Below the pieces are notes generated by a model, which did not search any database, had not been told where the DNA came from, and saw nothing but the letters and a program-made list of their open reading frames with translations. The position numbers and the translations under genes are program-made. 64,000 bases of DNA, from the NCBI RefSeq assembly GCF_016803395.1, contig NZ_JAEVHL010000014.1:1-64000 (forward strand), given 5' to 3'. Numbering within the stretch: the stretch's first letter is position 1; each line of letters opens with the position of its first letter. This DNA is from Micromonospora tarensis (GTDB taxonomy: Bacteria > Actinomycetota > Actinomycetes > Mycobacteriales > Micromonosporaceae). Below are positions 48,526 through 57,814 of this stretch, piece by piece.

Positions 48526-48539
48526 TGTTACCGCTAACA
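48526..48539. promoter_or_regulatory. LacI-type operator before the lactonase gene
   Basis: TGTTACCGCTAACA, arms TGTTA/TAACA, lies 104 bp upstream of the lactonase start. It closely matches the operator at 49677-49690, so both should be read by the same repressor. The stretch 48263-48525 shows no gene. Confidence 0.65.
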
Positions 48540-48642
48540 TGGTCAATCTGCCAGTCCGGGTCGGAGGCACGGGTCGTCCCGGACGTGCGACCGGTGGCTG
48601 AGCGGAGTGTCAGGTGGACGGGAACGTGCCAGGGTGGGTCCG

Positions 48643-49521
48643 ATGACGACCGGTGCTGTCCCGTCTCGGCCCGGCATCGTCGACGCGCACCACCACCTCT
48701 GGGTCCGGGCGCGGCATCCGCAGCCGTGGATCGACCCGTCCACCATGGCCGCGATCGACAGGGATTTCACCCTTGTCGAACTCGCGCCGGAGACCCGGGC
48801 GGTCGGGGTCACCCAGACCGTCGTCGTGCAGTCCGTCGCGGTCCGCTCGGAGACATCCGAGCTGCTGGGCGTCGCCGCCGACGACCCGCTCGTCGCCGGG
48901 GTCGTCGGCTGGGTCGACCTCACCGCCCGCGATGTCGCCGAGCGCCTGGACCGGCTTCGGGAGGCGCGCGGCGGGGCATGGCTCGTCGGAATCCGTCACC
49001 TGGTCCAGTCCGAGCCCGATCCGGGGTACCTCGACCGTCCCGACGTTCGGCGGGGCATCGCCGCCGTCGGTGCCGCCGGCCTCGCCTTCGACCTGCTGGT
49101 ACGCCATCAGCAGTTGCCGGCGGCCACCCGGCTGGTCCGCGACCTACCCCAGGTGCGGTTCGTCCTGGACCATCTCGGCAAGCCGCCACTCGGGCGGGCC
49201 GATCTCGGTGACTGGCCCGGTGACCTGCGGGCGCTTGCCGCCGAGCCCAACACGACCGCGAAGCTCTCCGGCCTGGTGACCGAGGTGAGCGGGGCGCCCT
49301 GGACGCCGGCGGACCTGCGGCCCGCCGTCGAGCACGCGCTCGACGTGTTCGGCCCGGACCGGCTGATGTACGGCTCGGACTGGCCGGTGTGCCTGCTCGC
49401 CACCTCGTACTCCCGCTGGCTGACCTGCCTCGCCGAGCTGCTGGGCCCGCTGGGCGAGGACGAGCGTGCGGCGATCTGGCGGGGCACTGCCGGTCGGGCG
49501 TACCGGCTGGCGGCGTCGTGA
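48643..49521 (+). CDS. Amidohydrolase-2 family lactonase, probable L-fuconolactonase
   Basis: This 292-residue TIM-barrel protein has VDAHHHLWVRARHPQPWIDP (metal-site His-x-His region), FVLDHLGKPPLG and the late Asp motif MYGSDWPVCLLAT. This is the pattern of COG3618 sugar lactonases acting on L-fucono-1,5-lactone or L-rhamnonolactone. ATG 48643 is preceded by AGGGTGGG. It probably turns the lactone from the aldo/keto reductase into L-fuconate for the dehydratase. It is separated from the importer operon by 548 bp but shares its operator motif. Confidence 0.83.
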   Translation: MTTGAVPSRPGIVDAHHHLWVRARHPQPWIDPSTMAAIDRDFTLVELAPETRAVGVTQTVVVQSVAVRSETSELLGVAADDPLVAGVVGWVDLTARDVAERLDRLREARGGAWLVGIRHLVQSEPDPGYLDRPDVRRGIAAVGAAGLAFDLLVRHQQLPAATRLVRDLPQVRFVLDHLGKPPLGRADLGDWPGDLRALAAEPNTTAKLSGLVTEVSGAPWTPADLRPAVEHALDVFGPDRLMYGSDWPVCLLATSYSRWLTCLAELLGPLGEDERAAIWRGTAGRAYRLAAS

Positions 49522-50069
49522 CCCGGCGCGGGCTCGTGGGTTCGCCGCCGGCCGGGCGGGTGTCGCCGGGCGGGCGTCGATCCGTCGGGTGACCGGCGCG
49601 GGCGGTCGAACGTGGGCCGTCGTGGGTCGGCCCGGAGCAACCGACCGGGCCCACGGACCCCTGTGGAGGAATAGCGTGTTATCGATAACATGCTCGCGGC
49701 GGACCGGTTGCGCGGCATGCCACTTCTCGCCGGGCCAGTGTGGATCGTGGCCGGTCGGGCGTCCGCTGACCCGGCCGGACCGGACGGGCCCGGGTCGCCC
49801 GGCCGCAGTTGTGCCGGTTTGATCAGACGTATGCGTGTGGCGGCTCCGGTAACGATGACAAAACATGGTCGTAAGGCCTTGGCAACACGCGTGGATGCAT
49901 GGCATGGTAACGCCTGATCAAGGGAAACATCCGATCTATCTCCATCGTGGGGCGGGTTCCCGTCCAGGGCCGTTCCCACCGAGGAGGCTCGGTTGCTCAC
50001 AGGTGCTTGGCTCGCCGGCGGAGTCCCCGCCGCGCGCCGGCCCCATGCTTGGGGAGGTCAGGTCCGACG
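49522..50069. other. 548-bp leader of the sugar importer operon
   Basis: It contains the operator at 49674-49693. From about 49830 to 49930 it is AT-richer, with repeated TGATC- and CATGG-containing stretches, and probably holds a second promoter. GGGGAGGTC at 50051-50059 is the permease ribosome site. Short frames here do not resemble proteins. Confidence 0.45.
49674..49693. promoter_or_regulatory. LacI-type operator of the sugar importer operon
   Basis: TGTTATCGATAACA is a perfect 14-bp palindrome at 49677-49690 and extends to 20 bp with one mismatch. It is the textbook LacI-family form with central CG. A repressor here would block the importer operon in the absence of its sugar. Confidence 0.75.
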
Positions 50070-51077
50070 ATGAGTACCGTCGAGGCACCCGCCGACGCGC
50101 AGCGCGGCGAACTCAGTGACTGGTTACGGGAACGGATCTCCCACGCCGTCTCCGAGTTCACCGCCGCCACCGCGTTGGTCGTCCTGTTCGTCGCGTTGAC
50201 CTTCGCGAGTCCCTACTTCCTGACAACTGACAACCTCTTCAACATCGGCGCGCAGACGGCGGTGATCGCCATCATCGCGACCGCGCAGACGATGGTCATC
50301 ATCACCAAGGGCATCGACCTGTCCGTGGGATCGGTGGCGGCGCTCGCCGGCGTGCTGGGCGCGATGGTCGTGCGCGACCTGGGCTTCCCGCTCTGGGCGG
50401 CGACGGCTGTCGCGATCGGCGTCGGCGCCCTGGCCGGGCTGTTGAACGGGTTGTTGGTGACCGCGGCGAGAATCCCGCCGTTCATCGCGACGCTGGGGAC
50501 GATGTCGGTGGGCCGTGGTCTGGTCTTCATCATCACCGGGGCGGTCGGCGTCTACGGTCTGCCCCGTTCGTTCCAGCTGCTCGGCAACGGGGAGATCATG
50601 GGCATCCCGTTCGCCGTCGTGATCACCGTTCTGGTCGCCGTCGGGGTCGCCTTCCTGCTCTCCCAGACCCGCTTCGGTCAGTACACCTACGCGATGGGCT
50701 CCAACCTGGAGGCCGCCCGCCGCTCCGGCATCCGGGTGGGTCGCCACCTGACCGGGGTGTACGTGTTGGCGGGTGTGCTGGTCGGGCTCGGTGGCATGAT
50801 CGCCGCCTCCCGGGTCAACTCCGGGCAGCCGAACTACGGCATCTCGCTGGAGCTCGACGTCATCGCCGCCGCGGTCATCGGCGGCGCCAGCCTGTTCGGC
50901 GGTCAGGGCCGGATCGTCGGAACGATCATCGGCGCCTTCCTCATCGCCCTGGTGCGCAACGGCGCCGTCCTGCTCGACATCAGCATCCACTACCAGCAGG
51001 TGATCGTCGGCGTGATCATCTGGGCCGCGGTCTACTTCGACCAGTACCGCCGCCGGCGGCTGGAATCACGGGGTTGA
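50070..51077 (+). CDS. Sugar ABC transporter permease (RbsC/BPD_transp_2)
   Basis: This 335-residue membrane protein has about nine TM segments and the RbsC signatures ITKGIDLSVGSVAALAGVLG, IPPFIATLGTMSVGRGLVFI and SGIRVGRHLTGVYVLAGVLV. The start ATG 50070 follows GGGGAGGTC. It is the first gene of an operon permease-binding protein-ATPase-ADH-SDR remnant-AKR, an unusual order in which the permease leads. It likely carries L-fucose or a related 6-deoxy or C5/C6 sugar. Confidence 0.88.
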   Translation: MSTVEAPADAQRGELSDWLRERISHAVSEFTAATALVVLFVALTFASPYFLTTDNLFNIGAQTAVIAIIATAQTMVIITKGIDLSVGSVAALAGVLGAMVVRDLGFPLWAATAVAIGVGALAGLLNGLLVTAARIPPFIATLGTMSVGRGLVFIITGAVGVYGLPRSFQLLGNGEIMGIPFAVVITVLVAVGVAFLLSQTRFGQYTYAMGSNLEAARRSGIRVGRHLTGVYVLAGVLVGLGGMIAASRVNSGQPNYGISLELDVIAAAVIGGASLFGGQGRIVGTIIGAFLIALVRNGAVLLDISIHYQQVIVGVIIWAAVYFDQYRRRRLESRG

Positions 51078-51117
51078 CATGCCATTCCACGAGTCCGAAC
51101 GAGGAAGGACACCCACC

Positions 51118-52170
51118 ATGGCACACACCACCACCAGCCGGCGGGCGCGTAAGCCCCTCCTGCGCGCACAGGCCGTCCTGGCCGCCGTCGCGGCCACCGC
51201 TCTGCTCAGCGCCTGCGGCGGAGTCGAGGTCCGGGACGGCGGAGACGGCGCCACCAAGGAGGCGAGCGGTCAGTTGAAGCTGGCCGTCGTGCCGAAGGCC
51301 GTCGGAGCCGACTACTGGAACACGGTGAAGGCGGGCGCCGAGTGCGCCGCGCAACGCGCGGGGGACGTGACCGTCCAGTGGGACGGGGTGACCGCCGAGA
51401 CCGACGTCGAGGGTCAGGTCAACCTGATCCAGAACTTCGTCACCAAGAAGGTCGACGGCATCGTCTACGCGGCGACCGACTCCAGCGCCCTGGCACCCGC
51501 CACCGACCAGGCGCTCGCCGCCAAGATCCCGGTCGCGATGATCGACTCTGGTACCAGCCCGCAGCCGTCGGGGGTGCCCCTCTTCGCCACCGACAACCGC
51601 GCGTCGGCCACCGAGGCGGCGAAGCTGCTCGCCAAGGAGCTGGGTCCGGGCAACCACGACGTGGCCCTGGTGGAGTTCCAGCCCGGATCACAGACCAACA
51701 CCGAGCGGGTCGACGGCTTCAAGGCCGGCCTGGCCCAGTTCCCCAACCTGAAGCTGGTCGGCCAGCAGCCCAGCCGCAGTGACGTCAACGAGGCACGGCG
51801 GGTCACCGAGAACATCCTCACCGCCAACCCCAACCTCAAGGGCATCTTCGCGGCCAACGAGCCGAGCGTGCTCGGTGCCGCGCAGGCCATCAAGGCGGCC
51901 GGCAAGTCGGGCAAGGTGGTCATCATCGGTTGGGACGCCGCCCCGGACGAGGTGGCCGGGCTGCGCAGCGGCCAGATCTCCGCGCTGGTGGTGCAGAACC
52001 CGTTCAAGATGGGCTACTTCGGCGTCGACAAGATGGTCAAGCACCTGCGGGACAAGGCCCCGCTGGCATCGGCCGACACCGGCGTCACCTTCGTCACCAA
52101 GGAGAACATCGACTCGGCGGAGATCAAGGCGGTGCTCGAGCCCAGCTGCGCCAACCCTCCGGTGCAGTGA
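51118..52170 (+). CDS. Sugar-binding lipoprotein (Periplasmic-binding-protein type 1)
   Basis: This 350-residue precursor has a signal ending in the lipobox LLSACGG. The mature domain begins LKLAVVPKAVGADYWNTVKA and includes VDGIVYAATDSSALAPATDQ, VAMIDSGTSPQPSG, FATDNRASATEAAKLLAKEL and IFAANEPSVLGAAQAIKAAG, as in ribose/xylose-type binding proteins. It has GAGGAAGG before the ATG at 51118. It delivers the sugar to the permease upstream. Confidence 0.88.
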   Translation: MAHTTTSRRARKPLLRAQAVLAAVAATALLSACGGVEVRDGGDGATKEASGQLKLAVVPKAVGADYWNTVKAGAECAAQRAGDVTVQWDGVTAETDVEGQVNLIQNFVTKKVDGIVYAATDSSALAPATDQALAAKIPVAMIDSGTSPQPSGVPLFATDNRASATEAAKLLAKELGPGNHDVALVEFQPGSQTNTERVDGFKAGLAQFPNLKLVGQQPSRSDVNEARRVTENILTANPNLKGIFAANEPSVLGAAQAIKAAGKSGKVVIIGWDAAPDEVAGLRSGQISALVVQNPFKMGYFGVDKMVKHLRDKAPLASADTGVTFVTKENIDSAEIKAVLEPSCANPPVQ

Positions 52171-52988
52171 TGGCCACCACTCCAACGGCCAGCGCCGACG
52201 TCGACGAGTCGCCGTCCGCCGGGGAACCACCGGTCCTGGAAGCCCGTGGCATCGTCAAGCGGTTCGGGCACGTCGAGGCGTTGCGCGGTGCCGACTTCAC
52301 CGTTCGCCGGGGCGAGGTCGTCGCGCTGATCGGTGACAACGGCGCCGGCAAGAGCACCCTGATCAAGACGCTCTCCGGTGTGCACCCGCCGGACGAGGGC
52401 GAGATCCTGGTGGGTGGTCGGCCGGTGCGGTTCGCGACTCCGGTCGACGCCCGGCGGGCGGGGGTGGAGACCGTCTACCAGGATCTCGCCGTCGCCGACG
52501 ACCTCAGTGTGGCCGCCAACCTGTATCTCGGGCGGGAGATCCTGCGCTCCGGGCCGCTCGGTCGGCTGGGGCTGTTGGACAAGCGCGCCATGCGGCAGGG
52601 CGCCGCGGCGGCCCTCGACGAGCTGGGTGTGCGGATTCCTCGGGTCACCACCCCGATCGCGATGCTCTCCGGTGGGCAACGGCAGTGTGTCGCGGTGGCC
52701 CGTGCCATCATCTGGGCGACAAACGTGGTCATCCTCGACGAGCCCACCGCGGCGCTCGGCGTCGTGCAGACCGGGCGGGTGCTCGACGTCGTCCGGCGGG
52801 CCCGCGACGCCGGCATGTCGGTGGTGCTGGTGAGCCACAACATGCCGCAGGTGCTCGAGATCGCCGACCGGGTCGAGGTGCTGCGCCTCGGCCGGCGGGC
52901 GGCCCAACTGCGCGCGGACGAGGTCAGCACCGACGACCTGGTCGCGGCGATGACCGGAAGCGCCGGCACGGATCGGGACGGGCGGTGA
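52170..52988 (+). CDS. Sugar ABC transporter ATPase, single-domain
   Basis: This 272-residue protein has Walker A GDNGAGKST, signature LSGGQRQCVAVARA, Walker B VVILDEPTAALG and H-loop VSHN. RbsA/XylG proteins of this transporter class are usually about 500 residues with two ATPase halves; this one has only one, as in FrcA. It starts inside the binding-protein stop (TGATG) and its stop overlaps the ADH start (GTGA), so the operon is tightly coupled. Confidence 0.88.
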   Translation: MATTPTASADVDESPSAGEPPVLEARGIVKRFGHVEALRGADFTVRRGEVVALIGDNGAGKSTLIKTLSGVHPPDEGEILVGGRPVRFATPVDARRAGVETVYQDLAVADDLSVAANLYLGREILRSGPLGRLGLLDKRAMRQGAAAALDELGVRIPRVTTPIAMLSGGQRQCVAVARAIIWATNVVILDEPTAALGVVQTGRVLDVVRRARDAGMSVVLVSHNMPQVLEIADRVEVLRLGRRAAQLRADEVSTDDLVAAMTGSAGTDRDGR

Positions 52989-54013
52989 CCGCCGTCGTCT
53001 ACCGGGGCGCGCGCGATCTCGCCGTGGTGGACCGCGCCCCCGAGCCGCCCGGCCCCGGGCAGCTGCGCATCGCGGTGGCGTACACCGGGATCTGCGGCAC
53101 GGACCTGCACATCTTCCACGGTGACATGGACGCCCGGGTGGGCGCGTCGGCGGTCATCGGCCACGAGATGTCCGGTCGGATCGCCGCCGTCGGTGCGGGG
53201 GTGAGCGGCTGGACGGTCGGTCAACCGGTCACTGTCATGCCGACCCGTCGGTGTGGGCGGTGTGCCGCGTGCCGGGGCGGCAACTCGCACATCTGCCATG
53301 CCATGGACTTCCTCGGCATCGACTCACCCGGCGCCATGCAGTCGTCCTGGACCGTGCCGGCGGACCTGGTCCTGGCGCTCCCCGACGACCTGCCGCTGGA
53401 CCATGCCGCGCTCGTCGAGCCGGTGGCGGTCGCCGTGCACGACGTACGGCGCGGGCGGGTGGCCGCGGGCGAGCAGGTGGTGGTCGTGGGCGGCGGCCCG
53501 GTGGGCGTGTTGGTCTCCGTGGTGGCCAGGGCGGCCGGCGCCCGGGTGCTGCTGGTGGAGCCCGACGCGTTCCGCCGGTCGGTCGCGCAGCGCATCGGGA
53601 TCGAGGCCCACGACCCGGGGACGACCGACGTGGTGGCGCTGGTGGAGGAACGGACCGGCGGCGCGGGTGCCGACGTGGCGTTCGAGGTGTCCGGCTCCGC
53701 GGCCGGCGTCGGCACGGCGGTCGACGTGCTGACCACCCGTGGCCGACTGGTGATGGTGGCCATCCACCCGCAACCGCGTCCGGTCAACCTGCACCGGTTC
53801 TTCTGGCGCGAGCTGGAGCTGTTGGGCGCGCGGCTGTACCAGCGCGGGGACGTCACCGAGGCGATCCGGCTGGTCGCCGCGGGGGTGGTCCCGGCCGAAG
53901 AGTTGATCTCCCGGGTGCTGCCGGTGGCGGGTGTCACCGACGCCTTCACCGCCCTGGAGGGCGGCGGCGGTGTGATGAAGGTGTTGTTGGACTGGCGGGA
54001 GGGTGCCGGATGA
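52985..54013 (+). CDS. Zinc-dependent medium-chain alcohol dehydrogenase
   Basis: This 342-residue MDR protein has the catalytic zinc ligands in GICGTDLHIFHG and IGHEMSG and the structural zinc cysteines in PTRRCGRCAACRGGNSHICH. The NAD-binding motif is VVVVGGGPVGVLVSVVA. It resembles sorbitol/threonine dehydrogenase-like enzymes found in sugar operons. It may oxidise the sugar or a later pathway acid; it could stand in for the ruined SDR downstream, but that is only inference. Its stop overlaps the SDR remnant start by ATGA. Confidence 0.86.
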   Translation: MTAVVYRGARDLAVVDRAPEPPGPGQLRIAVAYTGICGTDLHIFHGDMDARVGASAVIGHEMSGRIAAVGAGVSGWTVGQPVTVMPTRRCGRCAACRGGNSHICHAMDFLGIDSPGAMQSSWTVPADLVLALPDDLPLDHAALVEPVAVAVHDVRRGRVAAGEQVVVVGGGPVGVLVSVVARAAGARVLLVEPDAFRRSVAQRIGIEAHDPGTTDVVALVEERTGGAGADVAFEVSGSAAGVGTAVDVLTTRGRLVMVAIHPQPRPVNLHRFFWRELELLGARLYQRGDVTEAIRLVAAGVVPAEELISRVLPVAGVTDAFTALEGGGGVMKVLLDWREGAG

Positions 54014-54120
54014 GCGGCCTGTTCGACCTCACCGGACGGACGGCGATGGTGACCGGCGCGCGCCTGGCCGAGCAGGTCAGCGCGGCGGGACCGGTGGACA
54101 TCCTGCGGCTCGGCCGATGA
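54010..54120 (+). pseudogene. Internally deleted SDR gene (36 residues left)
   Basis: The product is MSGLFDLTGRTAMVTGA, the start of a Rossmann SDR, joined directly to RLAEQVSAAGPVDIL, which normally lies before NNAG at about residue 70-85, and then to RLGR and the stop. Some 200 residues including the catalytic YxxxK are missing. The ATG overlaps the ADH stop and the TGA overlaps the AKR start, so operon spacing is intact. In related non-phosphorylative fucose clusters the SDR oxidises 2-keto-3-deoxy-L-fuconate, so this was probably its gene. Confidence 0.8.
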
Positions 54121-55118
54121 CGGGCCGGCACGGTCATCACCAGGCCACAGTGGACGCCGTCCGGTCGTCGCCGCGGCTCGGCCCACTGGGCTTCGGTGCC
54201 TCGCAGGGCGGCAATCTGCACCGGGCGACGTCGGACGCGGCGTTCGTCGCCGCGGTGGACACCGCCTGGGCCGGCGGCATCCGCTACTTCGACACCGCGC
54301 CGCACTACGGGCTGGGCCTGTCCGAGCGACGTCTGGGTGCCGCCCTACGCTCCCGCCCGCGTGCCGAGTACGTGGTGTCGACGAAGGTCGGCCGGCTGCT
54401 GGTGCCGTCGCCGCAGACGGCATACCTGCGGGATCCGGAGGGGTTCGACGTTCCCGCCGACCACCGACGGGTTTGGGACTTCAGCCGGGACGGCGTCCGC
54501 CGTTCGTTGGAGGCGAGCCTTCGGCGCACCGGACTGGACCGGATCGACGTGGTGTATCTGCATGATCCCGACGAGCATTGGGAGCAGGCCGTACGCGAGG
54601 CGGTGCCGGCGTTGGTCCAGCTGCGGGAGCAGGGTGTGATCGGCGCCGTGGGTGCGGGCATGAACCAGTCCGCGATGCTGGCCCGCTTCGTGGCGGAGAC
54701 CGACGTGGACGTGGTGATGTGCGCCGGCCGGTACACCCTGCTGGAGCAGGGCGCGTTGACCGACCTGCTGCCGATCGCGCAGGCCCGGAACGTCGGGGTG
54801 GTGATCGCCGGGGTCTACAACTCCGGGCTGCTGGCCCGGGACACGCCGCCGAGCGACGCGACCTACAACTATCAGCAGGCGCCGACAGAGGTGATTGATC
54901 AGGCCCGGCGGATAGCGCGGGTCTGTCAGACGTACGGCGTCACGCTGCCCCAGGCGGCGTTGGCGTTCGTCCGCCGCCACCCGGCCGTGGTCTCGACGGT
55001 GGTCGGCATGCGGGACGAGGCTCAGGTGTTGGAGACGCTGGGCCGATCCGACGTCGACGTCCCGGATCAGCTCTGGGCGGCGTTGTACGACGAAGGGCTG
55101 CTCGACGTGCAGCCGTGA
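54117..55118 (+). CDS. Aldo/keto reductase, probable L-fucose (D-threo-aldose) 1-dehydrogenase
   Basis: The ATG at 54117, overlapping the SDR remnant stop, gives 333 residues. The tetrad is visible: Asp and Tyr in YFDTAPHYGLGLSERRLGAA, Lys in VVSTKVGRLL, His in VVYLHDPDEHW. The RLGPLGFGASQGGNLHRAT start and IGAVGAGMNQSAML are typical of the COG0667 group that oxidises L-fucose or D-arabinose to the lactone with NAD(P). The neighbouring lactonase and L-fuconate dehydratase support that role. An upstream start at 54003 would lie across the SDR remnant and is rejected. Confidence 0.85.
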   Translation: MTGRHGHHQATVDAVRSSPRLGPLGFGASQGGNLHRATSDAAFVAAVDTAWAGGIRYFDTAPHYGLGLSERRLGAALRSRPRAEYVVSTKVGRLLVPSPQTAYLRDPEGFDVPADHRRVWDFSRDGVRRSLEASLRRTGLDRIDVVYLHDPDEHWEQAVREAVPALVQLREQGVIGAVGAGMNQSAMLARFVAETDVDVVMCAGRYTLLEQGALTDLLPIAQARNVGVVIAGVYNSGLLARDTPPSDATYNYQQAPTEVIDQARRIARVCQTYGVTLPQAALAFVRRHPAVVSTVVGMRDEAQVLETLGRSDVDVPDQLWAALYDEGLLDVQP

Positions 55119-55128
55119 CGGTTGGCGG

Positions 55129-55851
55129 TCACGACTGCACGGTCTCGATGCTCGCGTCAGCGTCGTCGGGCAACCCGTGCAACGACTCCTCCACGCCGAT
55201 CAGGTGGTTGGCCATCCGGGTGCGGGCCCGCTCCGGGTCGCGCGCCACCAGGGCCTTCAGGATCGCCACGTGCTCGTCATGGGTACGCCGATCCGCGCCC
55301 TCCTCGTGCAGGCTTCGCCAGAGCCGGCCGCGGATGGTGCGCCCGGCGAACGCCTCGATCAGGCCGACCAGCACCGGATTGTCGGCGTGCACGGCGATGA
55401 TCCGGTGGAAGGCGATGTCGATTTCCATGATCCGCTCGTGGTCCTGCGGCGACTGGCCGACCATCCGGGCCGCCTCGTCGAGCAGGTCCGCCGCCTGGGC
55501 CAGGGCCTCGTCGGTGATCCTGGTCGCCGCCAGCCGGGCGGCCTCGCACTCCAGCAGTCGCCGAACGGTGTGGATGTGCCGAGGGTCGCCCTGCCCCTGG
55601 AAGTCCACCACGAAGCCCATCGGGGCCAGCAGTTGCGGTGCGTCGAGGTTGGTGACGTAGGTGCCGTCACCCTGGCGGATGTTGACGATGCCGAGGATCG
55701 ACAGGGCCGACATCCCCTCCCGCAGCGAGCCCCGCGAGACGCCGAGCGACTCGGCGAGGTCCTTCTCGATGGGCAGCCGGTCGCCGGGCCGGAACTTTCC
55801 TTCCAGGATCATCCGCTTGATGCCGTTGACCACTTCGTCGGTGCGAGACAT
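55129..55851 (-). CDS. GntR-family regulator, FadR subgroup
   Basis: The start at 55851 (MSRTDEVVNGIKRMILEGKF) gives 240 residues with AGGGGAG upstream. The winged helix reads KFRPGDRLPIEKDLAESLGV then SRGSLREGMSALSILGIVNI and RQGDGTYV. The C-terminal FCD domain has the metal/ligand-binding Asp-His pattern (IDIAFHRIIAVHADNP, THDEHVAILKALVARD). It lies 7 bp after the fuconate dehydratase stop on the same strand, so it is likely co-transcribed. It probably senses a pathway acid and binds the dyad at 57279-57290. Confidence 0.88.
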   Translation of the reverse strand: MSRTDEVVNGIKRMILEGKFRPGDRLPIEKDLAESLGVSRGSLREGMSALSILGIVNIRQGDGTYVTNLDAPQLLAPMGFVVDFQGQGDPRHIHTVRRLLECEAARLAATRITDEALAQAADLLDEAARMVGQSPQDHERIMEIDIAFHRIIAVHADNPVLVGLIEAFAGRTIRGRLWRSLHEEGADRRTHDEHVAILKALVARDPERARTRMANHLIGVEESLHGLPDDADASIETVQS

Positions 55852-55858
55852 GACTCCC

Positions 55859-57253
55859 CTAGCGGCCGGCGGATGTGGCCGTCCCACCCGCGATCACGTA
55901 CGGCTCCGGAGATGACACGGTAGTCGGGTCTGCCGCCGCCCAGTAGTGGCCGTCGGGAAACCGGTAGAGCGCGATGGACTCCTGGCGCATCCGGGTGGAG
56001 TAGCCGGGCTGGCTGGGCAGGACGTAGCCGCTGCCCGAGCCGGTGTCCCGGATGACGCACGGATCGGTGAAGTGCTCGTGCAGGTGGTCGACGAACTCGG
56101 TGACCCGGTCGGTGAGGTCCCCCGAGATCGCGACGTAGTCGAGCACCGACACGTGCTGGACCATTTCGCACAGCCCGACGCCGCCGGCGTGCGGGCACAC
56201 CGGCACGTCGAACTTCGCGGCGAGCAGCAGCACGGCGACGATCTCGTTGATGCTGGCCAGCCGGCCGGTGTCCAGCTGGCAGAAGTCGATGGCCTCGGCC
56301 TGGAAGAGCTGCTTGAACATCACCCGGTTGTGGCAGTGTTCGCCGGTGGCGACGCCGATCGGAGCGACGGCGCGGCGGACGGCCGCGTGGCCCAGGATGT
56401 CGTCCGGGCTGGTCGGCTCCTCGATCCACAGTGGTGTGAACCGGGCCAGGGCGGTGACCCACTCGATGGCCTGACCGACGTCCCAGACCTGGTTGGCGTC
56501 GATCATCAGGTTGCGGTCCGGGCCCAGGATCTCCCGGGCGATGGCGCATCGGCGGATGTCGTCGTCGAGGTTGGCGCCCACCTTGAGCTTGACGTAGCCG
56601 TAGCCGGAGTCCACCGCCTCCTGGCACAGCCGACGCAGCTTGTCGTCGCCGTAGCCGAGCCAGCCGGCCGAGGTGGTGTAGGCGGGGTAGCCGGTCCGGC
56701 CCAGCTCGGCGACCCGGTCGGCCTTCGTGCTCTCCTTGGCCCGCAGGATGGCCAGTGCCTCGTCCCGGGTGAGGGCGTCGGACAGGTAGCGCAGGTCGGC
56801 GATGTCGACGAGTTGCTCGGGGGACATGTCGACGAGCAGCCGCCACAGCGGTTTGTCGGCGAGTCGGGCGACCAGGTCCCACGAGGCGTTCAGCACGGCG
56901 GCGAGCGACAGGTGCACGACGCCCTTCTCGGGCCCGAGCCAGCGCAGCTGGGAGTCGGAGGTGAGCAGGCGGTAGACCGCCCCCATGTCGGCGGCCATGG
57001 TCGCCACGTCCAGACCCACCAGGAGCTGTGCCTGGTGGACGGCCGCCGCGGCGACGATGTCGTTGCCGCGACCGATGGTGAAGGTCAGGCCGTGGCCGGC
57101 GAGCGGTACGCCGGCGGTGTCCACGCCGTCGGTGTGCAGGACGACATAGGCCGCCGAGTAGTCGCCGTCCTTGTTCATGGCGTCGGACCCGTCGGCGGTC
57201 AGCGAGGTGGGGAAGCGGACGTCCTCGACGGTGACGGCAGTGATCTGCGGCAT
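55859..57253 (-). CDS. L-fuconate dehydratase, enolase superfamily
   Basis: This 464-residue protein starts [20 protein letters not shown], followed by [20 protein letters not shown], the typical FucD opening. The active-site set is complete: KLKVGAN (catalytic Lys), the metal ligands [19 protein letters not shown] and [10 protein letters not shown], and the late His in [15 protein letters not shown]. It removes water from L-fuconate to give 2-keto-3-deoxy-L-fuconate. GGAGCGC precedes the ATG. It is transcribed with the GntR gene and convergent to the importer/dehydrogenase operon. Confidence 0.92.
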   Translation of the reverse strand: MPQITAVTVEDVRFPTSLTADGSDAMNKDGDYSAAYVVLHTDGVDTAGVPLAGHGLTFTIGRGNDIVAAAAVHQAQLLVGLDVATMAADMGAVYRLLTSDSQLRWLGPEKGVVHLSLAAVLNASWDLVARLADKPLWRLLVDMSPEQLVDIADLRYLSDALTRDEALAILRAKESTKADRVAELGRTGYPAYTTSAGWLGYGDDKLRRLCQEAVDSGYGYVKLKVGANLDDDIRRCAIAREILGPDRNLMIDANQVWDVGQAIEWVTALARFTPLWIEEPTSPDDILGHAAVRRAVAPIGVATGEHCHNRVMFKQLFQAEAIDFCQLDTGRLASINEIVAVLLLAAKFDVPVCPHAGGVGLCEMVQHVSVLDYVAISGDLTDRVTEFVDHLHEHFTDPCVIRDTGSGSGYVLPSQPGYSTRMRQESIALYRFPDGHYWAAADPTTVSSPEPYVIAGGTATSAGR

Positions 57254-57278
57254 GCGCTCCTCGCCCTGCTCAGCTAAA

Positions 57279-57290
57279 GATCAGATGATC
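57279..57290 (-). promoter_or_regulatory. Probable GntR operator before the fuconate dehydratase gene
   Basis: GATCA-GA-TGATC is a perfect dyad 25 bp upstream of the dehydratase start, a usual place for a repressor site of the FadR subgroup. The adjacent GntR protein is the obvious candidate. Confidence 0.55.
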
Positions 57291-57814
57291 ATTGGGAGTA
57301 TACGGAGGGCCGCTCCGGCACGTCAACGACGTCGATCACCCCTCGGGGATAGACATCCAATGTTTAGCGTCAGGTGTTGACGTGCCGGCGGTGCAGGCCT
57401 CGCGTTCTGTGTGTCAGGTGACGGCCGGCGGCCGCGGCGGCCGGGGCGGTTCGCCGGCACGCTCTGCGGCCGCCTCGCTCGCCGGGAAATTGGCTGCTGG
57501 GAGGCTATTTCCGTGCGAAGTGGAGCCGCGCTGACACGCCACTGGCGGGTGGGTCACCGACTGTGGAGTCGGCCATCGACCGCCTGGACCGTCGGCACAG
57601 AGGGCAGAAGAAGGGTCCCGAAGATTAGATGTTCTTCTGCCCGGGCCGCATCGACGGCGGATTATGAGGAGTGTTTGTTGTGACCGATGACGGAATACAT
57701 CGAATCTTTCTCGGGTGTCGATACCTTTCGGTAGTTCCGACCGCCGGTGGCCCGATCCCGCCGGGCCGCCGTCGGGTGACCGTCCTCACCGTTCGGCCGT
57801 CGACACGCCCACGG

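Noticed and set aside
57602..57642. Rho-independent terminator for the fuconate dehydratase or another gene
   Set aside because: It lies upstream of the dehydratase start and no gene ends nearby; the loop is long and there is no T-run, so its role is left open.
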